A DNA stretch of 19,316 bases from an uncultured Lachnospiraceae bacterium. GTDB taxonomy: Bacteria > Bacillota > Clostridia > Lachnospirales > Lachnospiraceae. This document shows, piece by piece, positions 15,812 to 19,316 of the stretch; the first letter of the stretch is position 1, and each line of letters opens with the position of its first letter. The stretch lies in contig CADBNQ010000302.1 of assembly GCA_902796045.1 (NCBI GenBank), forward strand, positions 1-19,316. Direction: 5' to 3'. The translations under genes were made by a program, and so were the position numbers. The notes under the pieces were generated by a model. It was given only the letters and a program-made list of their open reading frames with translations. It searched no databases and was not told the origin of the DNA.

Positions 15812-16720
15812 CTAATAACAGGATACATCCTTATAATTACTACCGTCCCCGATAAAATTCCCATCAGCACCGTTGGCTGCAAAGGTGAGATCCAGGCGGT
15901 TCCAGTTCTTGCCTTTAACTTCGTATTTTACTGTAACCCATCCTGTTTCCGGGGTATAAAACATATTCCACGCATGATAAAGGTCTTTCGGAGCTACATA
16001 CCCGAAGATCACCTTGGTAGGGATGCCCTGGCTCCGCAGCATGGCCGCTGTCATGGCCGCATAGTCAAAACAGATCCCTTTTCCCGACTGAAATGTCTCA
16101 TCCGGATTAGGAAGATATCCTTTACTGACAGTTTTGGCCTTCTCCTTATCATAGGTAACACGACCGCAGACATCTTCGTAAACCTTGCTGACTAACTCCA
16201 CTGCGTTCCCAGACTCTCCCGCCAGCTGAGATGCCCGCTTCACGCATTCTGAATCCGGAGTATAGCTGACATAATTGCTTGGCCGGATAAATGGCTCGAA
16301 CTCATCGGCCAGCTTCACATCGCAGTTCAGCGAATAGAGCTCTGCGTACTTTGTATCTACTACGTTCTCCATGACCCTGAATGCATACTGGCCATCTCCG
16401 CACTGGAGCGGGTATATACCCGGCGTTCCATCTGATGCCAAGTCATAATTATAGGTAGCATCGCCTTTCATGACCTGAAACTTCAGCCTGTTGTCTGCAA
16501 CACAGGAAACGGCGACATAACCCTGCGAGACTGCTGAGACGTCAATCTTCACTACACCATAATCATCGGCTTTATCTTCATGGAAAGCAGCATCCGCGTA
16601 TGGGGGTACGGTATATTTACCTCCGCCGGACCCTGCTTTTCCTTCTGCACGGGCTGTCACACCCGGCCAAAGGCAGAAAAAACACATCATCAGAAGGCAC
16701 AATATTTTTGCACGACGCAA
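15812..16720 (-). CDS. Secreted transglutaminase-like (cysteine protease fold) protein
   Basis: From a TTG start at 16718-16720 the protein has 302 residues. The open frame extends to a GTG at 16744, but that GTG lies within a hairpin and lacks a ribosome binding site. AAGGAGGG (bases 16729-16736) sits eight bases before the TTG, so I prefer the latter. After a signal peptide (RRAKILCLLMM...ARAEG) comes an N-terminal domain of unknown type, then a transglutaminase-like core with the catalytic triad Cys in GKGICFDYAAM, His in YHAWNMFY and Asp in RLDLTFA (225, 257 and 285 in GTG-start numbering). These domains act as peptidases or amide transferases on secreted or wall proteins. The substrate is unknown. 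Its closeness to the pilus-like operon may be functional, but that is a guess. Confidence 0.88.
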   Translation of the reverse strand: MRRAKILCLLMMCFFCLWPGVTARAEGKAGSGGGKYTVPPYADAAFHEDKADDYGVVKIDVSAVSQGYVAVSCVADNRLKFQVMKGDATYNYDLASDGTPGIYPLQCGDGQYAFRVMENVVDTKYAELYSLNCDVKLADEFEPFIRPSNYVSYTPDSECVKRASQLAGESGNAVELVSKVYEDVCGRVTYDKEKAKTVSKGYLPNPDETFQSGKGICFDYAAMTAAMLRSQGIPTKVIFGYVAPKDLYHAWNMFYTPETGWVTVKYEVKGKNWNRLDLTFAANGADGNFIGDGSNYKDVSCY

Positions 16721-16739
16721 AGAACCATCCCTCCTTATC

Positions 16740-16802
16740 TGCACTCTGAACAGTGCATCTTTTATTTAATCAAAATATATCATAACAGCTGGTAAAATAC
16801 AA
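16740..16802 (-). promoter_or_regulatory. Promoter and leader hairpin of the transglutaminase-like gene
   Basis: On the minus strand TTGTAT (bases 16797-16802) and TATATT (16774-16779) are 17 bp apart, with TG one base upstream of the -10. The leader carries a perfect 6-bp hairpin (TGCACT/AGTGCA at 16740-16745 and 16752-16757) that lies just before the AAGGAGGG and covers the upstream GTG. This arrangement could also supply the pilus-like operon by read-through. Confidence 0.5.
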
Positions 16803-16813
16803 CAATCAATCGA

Positions 16814-16834
16814 CGGCATACTCTCCGGATGCCG
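16814..16834 (-). terminator. Weak possible terminator after truA
   Basis: A 6-bp stem (CGGCAT 16814-16819, ATGCCG 16829-16834) lies six bases after the truA stop. The following minus-strand sequence is T-rich but interrupted (TCGATTGATTGTTG), so termination would be weak. Confidence 0.3.
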
Positions 16835-16839
16835 CAGCA

Positions 16840-17577
16840 TCAGTAGTCAACTTCCATCAGGCAAAGCCCGCCTGGAGGGGCAGTCGGTCCGGCCTTTTTT
16901 CTGTCTCTGGCCAGCAGGATCTCCGGCATGCTCTCAGGCGGGATCTTCCCTTTGCCCACTTCAAGGAGGGTGCCTGTCAGAATCCTGACCATGTTCTGAA
17001 GAAAGCCTGTCCCATGATAATTGAAATAGATGAATCCTCCTTTTTTGATAATCTCTATCTTATCCACGATACGTACTGTGGATTTCTTCATATGGGAATT
17101 ACCGCAGAAGCTCTTGTAATCATGTCTGCCTTCGAGATAGGAGGCTGCTTTTCGCATCTTGTCGATATCCGGGTGATAATCCAGCACAGTAACATACTTG
17201 CGTTTGAAAACCGGTTTGACCGGTCCGTCAAAGCAGGTATAGCAGTACAGCTTCCCGACAGCTTTATATCGGGCATGGAAACGGTCAGAGGCCTGTCTCA
17301 CCTCCTTAACCGCAATATCATCCGGAAGGTAGCGGTTCATGTAATCCCGGATCTGGTCCGGGCCAAGATCAGTCTCCATCACCGCATTGGCCACCATGGC
17401 CCTGGCGTGGACCCCGGCGTCAGTCCTTCCCGCTCCGATCACATCGATAAACTCGCCGCACATTCTGGTGAGCACAGACTCCAGCTTCCCCTGTATGGTA
17501 TCTTTGTCAGGCTGGTGTTCCCATCCGTAATATCTGCTTCCATCATAACAGACCACCATTTTGTAGTTTTTCTTCAT
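16840..17577 (-). CDS. truA: tRNA pseudouridine(38-40) synthase
   Basis: The 245-residue protein isomerises uridines 38-40 in the tRNA anticodon stem-loop. The catalytic motif GAGRTDAGVHA (48-58) holds Asp53, the family nucleophile. The N-terminal YDGSRYYGWEHQP and the C-terminal NYHGTGFLQNMVRILTGTLLEVG and P-x-G-L-x-L blocks are as expected for TruA. Length is standard. The ATG at 17577 is preceded by AAAGGAAA. In many Bacillota truA ends a ribosomal-protein or ECF-transporter operon. Here it stands with no such genes upstream in the window, so it appears to be on its own transcript. I could not pick a convincing promoter from the AT-rich sequence above it. Confidence 0.96.
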   Translation of the reverse strand: MKKNYKMVVCYDGSRYYGWEHQPDKDTIQGKLESVLTRMCGEFIDVIGAGRTDAGVHARAMVANAVMETDLGPDQIRDYMNRYLPDDIAVKEVRQASDRFHARYKAVGKLYCYTCFDGPVKPVFKRKYVTVLDYHPDIDKMRKAASYLEGRHDYKSFCGNSHMKKSTVRIVDKIEIIKKGGFIYFNYHGTGFLQNMVRILTGTLLEVGKGKIPPESMPEILLARDRKKAGPTAPPGGLCLMEVDY

Positions 17578-17811
17578 AATTAATTTCCTTTCAAAAGCAA
17601 AAACTGACAGTATTCTTTCAAACAGTACTCTAATCTTAAGTTTTATTTAGTCTATTCCGGTTATCTAATGTCTATATTCTGAAAATTTACCCTGCTAAAT
17701 CGGCAAATCGCCTCTTTGAAAACGCCAAAAAATCTGTTATTTTATTATAAACCAAGTTAAATGCCATGTATATACAAATATATGTTGTATCTTTCTATAA
17801 TACTTGTTGTT

Positions 17812-17906
17812 TTTACAAATTTCTTTCGAATGTTACAATAAGCCTATCATTAAGCACACGGGAAACGTGCTTAAAGAACATATATATTCATACATGTATA
17901 AGGAGG
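17812..17906 (+). promoter_or_regulatory. Promoter, 5' hairpin and strong ribosome binding site of the membrane protein gene
   Basis: TTTACA (17812-17817) and TACAAT (17834-17839) are 16 bp apart, with a predicted start near 17846. An 8-bp hairpin (TTAAGCAC 17850-17857, GTGCTTAA 17867-17874) would lie almost at the 5' end of the mRNA, where it could protect it from decay. AAGGAGGA around 17900-17907, with AGGAGG at 17901-17906 seven bases before the ATG, is close to ideal. The rest of the 336-bp gap to truA is AT-rich with no gene. Confidence 0.55.
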
Positions 17907-17913
17907 AGTTGTT

Positions 17914-18825
17914 ATGAGTATTATTAATTTAATTGCTGCTTTTGGTGGCGGTATCTTCGCAGCTGCTATCGGTGGTGTTCCGGCATTTATCTTTACCGGT
18001 GTATTCGCTATCGTTGGTGCTGTAGCTGGTATGTGTGGTGCAGCTGATGCATCCAACATTCTTGTTAACTACATGGCATTCGGTTCTTTCTTCGGACCGC
18101 ACATTTCTTTCGCAGGCGCTGTTGCTGCAGCTGCTTACGCTAAGAAAAAAGGACAGCTTGAGAACGGTGCTGACATCGTTTCCGCATTAGCTGGACTTAA
18201 CGCTCCTGACGTTCTGTTAGTCGGTGGTGTATTTGGTGTGATCGGTTACCTCTTCAAAGAATTAGTAGTAGCTAATCTCTTTGGCGGAACAATTTCCCCA
18301 CGTCTTGTAACAGACGCTCCCGGATTCACAGTATTCTGCTCAGCTCTGTTAGTTCGTGCTATCTTTGGTGGCGCAAGATTTAAGACATCCGACAACTTCA
18401 TCAGCAGCGGCAATGTTCTTGGAACAACAATCGTTATCGGTGCTGGCTACTCTCTGGTAGTTGCTGGTATCTACACTGGCGCTATTGCTGCAGGCGTTGC
18501 TCCTGAGGCATTTGGTGGATTATATCATGTACTTATCTTCGGTATGGCTGCTATTGGTCTTACATTCGCAGTTGCCGGACAGCCGTTCTTCGGATGCCAC
18601 CATATCGTTATCATCGCAGCTGAGGCTACAGTTCAGTCTTATGCTCGCATGGGCAACCTGTTCGCATCCCTCGTTATTGGTGTGATCTTTGGTACAATCG
18701 CCGCTATCATCGCTGATATCGAAGGTAACACAATCAACTGTGGTACAGATTCCCACATTGATAACCCTGCATGCGCTATCTTTATCATGACATTCGTAGT
18801 TAATGCTTGTTTCCCAGCTGCTTAA
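17914..18825 (+). CDS. Multi-pass membrane protein of unknown function, internally duplicated, high-expression codons
   Basis: The 303-residue protein is very rich in Gly, Ala, Val and Ile, with roughly eight to nine hydrophobic segments and few charges, so it is an integral membrane protein, probably a channel or transporter. Two related halves can be aligned by eye: FFGPH (59-63) followed by an Ala-rich stretch ending in AYA and G80, and FFGCHH (225-230) followed by a similar stretch ending in SYA and G247. Each half then has an AD-I motif (86-88; 267-269) and an N-x-P or D-N-P loop before a hydrophobic segment (96-99; 283-285). Codons are dominated by GCT, GGT, GTT, ATC and TTC, unlike the GGC/GCC-leaning neighbours, as in highly expressed genes. 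It has its own promoter and terminator and stands alone. I do not recognise the family and assign no substrate. Confidence 0.85.
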   Translation: MSIINLIAAFGGGIFAAAIGGVPAFIFTGVFAIVGAVAGMCGAADASNILVNYMAFGSFFGPHISFAGAVAAAAYAKKKGQLENGADIVSALAGLNAPDVLLVGGVFGVIGYLFKELVVANLFGGTISPRLVTDAPGFTVFCSALLVRAIFGGARFKTSDNFISSGNVLGTTIVIGAGYSLVVAGIYTGAIAAGVAPEAFGGLYHVLIFGMAAIGLTFAVAGQPFFGCHHIVIIAAEATVQSYARMGNLFASLVIGVIFGTIAAIIADIEGNTINCGTDSHIDNPACAIFIMTFVVNACFPAA

Positions 18826-18858
18826 TATAAGCAACATTAAGCATTATCTTAACCATAA

Positions 18859-18885
18859 AGAGCCCTCATCCGAGGGCTCTTTTTT
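18859..18885 (+). terminator. Rho-independent terminator of the membrane protein gene
   Basis: A perfect 9-bp stem AGAGCCCTC/GAGGGCTCT (18859-18867, 18872-18880) with a 4-nt ATCC loop is followed directly by TTTTTT. It lies 33 bp after the stop and is a textbook intrinsic terminator. The A tract before the stem would also let it work in reverse. Confidence 0.9.
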
Positions 18886-19053
18886 ATTGTATAAGTCCGG
18901 CCTCTGTGCCGGACTGCGCCGGATGCGCGGACGCGCCAGCGGCCATCTTCCTCTGCGCATCCGTGTGCATGCCCCGCAGGGACAATAACCCCCTTATATA
19001 CAATATGTATGGTGGTGTCGACCGGCCCGGTATGGGGGTTATTGTATAAGTCC
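18886..19053. repeat. Hairpin cluster bounded by a 13-bp direct repeat
   Basis: ATTGTATAAGTCC occurs at 18886-18898 and again, identical, at 19041-19053. Between them are three perfect-stem hairpins: AGTCCGGC/GCCGGACT (18894-18901, 18908-18915; 8 bp), GGATGCGC/GCGCATCC (18921-18928, 18955-18962; 8 bp) and ACAATAACCCCC/GGGGGTTATTGT (18982-18993, 19034-19045; 12 bp). The DNA is GC-rich compared with the preceding gene and holds no plausible coding frame. It may be a duplicated piece or an upstream part of the structured element that follows. Confidence 0.6.
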
Positions 19054-19216
19054 AGTCACAATGCGCGGCCATCTGACCGCTTGCGGGCATAGAGGGCCGG
19101 GCATTAGTGACGACAAGCGATATCGAACGCGAAGCACGTAGTGCGGAAAGCGTGAGATATCACTTGAAGGATTGCTGAAAGCTGCGCAGCAGCGAGAGCA
19201 ATCCGGGACTTATACA
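19043..19216 (+). ncRNA. Candidate structured RNA or RNA-like element: four-way junction closed by an 11-bp stem
   Basis: TGTATAAGTCC (19043-19053) pairs perfectly with GGACTTATACA (19206-19216). Inside are three hairpins separated by one or two bases. P2 is GTCACAATGC/GCATTaGTGAC (19055-19064, 19101-19111; one bulged A), extended by CGGCC/GGCCG (19066-19070, 19095-19099) and CCGC-TT-GCGG (19077-19086). P3 is CAAGCGATATC/GATATCACTTG (19114-19124, 19156-19166), then a GA/GA internal loop, ACGC/GCGT, a purine loop, and GCAC/GTGC. P4 is GGATTGCT/AGCAATCC (19169-19176, 19197-19204) enclosing GCTGCGCAGC. Tandem G-A pairs and tight linkers are RNA-like traits. Strand is unknown; plus is chosen because the G-A loop and purine loops read that way. 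I cannot match it to a named RNA. A palindromic mobile repeat is the alternative. Confidence 0.5.
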
Positions 19217-19316
19217 TCCACGTGGCGCCAGGAAACCCTTACGGCTGAGCCTGTCGTCATGCCTGTATATAAGACTTCAGATGAATGTGACCGATCAGCC
19301 CGGCATCGGGCGTGGC
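19217..19316. other. Gene-free window end
   Basis: No coding frame is convincing here. A small hairpin GCCCG-GCAT-CGGGC lies at 19298-19311. Nothing else is recognised, and the stretch runs to the window edge, so a promoter or gene start could follow outside. Confidence 0.4.

Noticed and set aside
17578..17811. Riboswitch or T-box leader upstream of truA or the membrane protein gene
   Set aside because: AT-rich sequence with no conserved riboswitch motif or specifier/antiterminator pattern that I can recognise.
18884..19090. 68-residue minus-strand reading frame in the terminal structured region
   Set aside because: Runs through the hairpins, lacks a ribosome binding site and has Cys/His/Pro-rich composition typical of random frames in GC-rich DNA.

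Overview
The window looks like chromosomal DNA of a gut-type Clostridia, most likely Lachnospiraceae (Bacillota). The reasons are strong AGGAGG ribosome binding sites, sigma-A-like promoters, moderate GC, a class A PBP with a cysteine-containing tail, and a polytopic membrane gene with highly biased codons. The taxonomic call is inference. No prophage, insertion sequence, CRISPR array, rRNA or tRNA was seen.

Layout. (1) 1-131 is the last 42 codons of an unidentified plus-strand gene. (2) 126-4202, minus strand, is a sulfate-activation operon: cysD, a fused cysN-cysC, and a two-domain CHR-family (chromate/sulfate-type) transporter. (3) 4246-11051 is a divergent pair of units. A class A penicillin-binding protein reads leftward. 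An L,D-transpeptidase-like protein, leucyl-tRNA synthetase (leuS) and a small lipoprotein read rightward. Each direction has its own recognisable promoter in the 191-bp gap. (4) 11052-11902 has no gene but is full of structure: a terminator, a roughly 370-bp nested fold-back element, and a tandem array of six hairpins with a 61-64 bp period. (5) 11903-15751, minus strand, is a compact type IV pilus/type II secretion-like operon: a GspF/PilC platform protein, four small single-TM proteins (three with degenerate prepilin-like N-termini) and a PilT-like ATPase. No PilB or prepilin peptidase is present. (6) 15812-17577, minus strand, holds a secreted transglutaminase-like protein and truA. (7) 17914-18825, plus strand, is a Gly/Ala-rich multi-pass membrane protein with highly-expressed-type codons, its own promoter, a 5' hairpin and a textbook terminator. 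(8) 18886-19316 has no gene but is densely structured.

The most interesting candidate is at 19043-19216. Two perfect 11-bp complementary arms enclose three long hairpins joined by linkers of only 1-2 nt, which forms a compact four-way junction. One arm contains a tandem G-A internal loop. This reads as a structured RNA or an RNA-like mobile repeat, and I do not recognise it. The tandem hairpin array at 11484-11832 and the large fold-back at 11083-11451 are the next most unusual signals. Among proteins, the PilB-less pilus locus, the CHR transporter in a sulfate-activation operon, and the internally duplicated membrane protein are worth following up.
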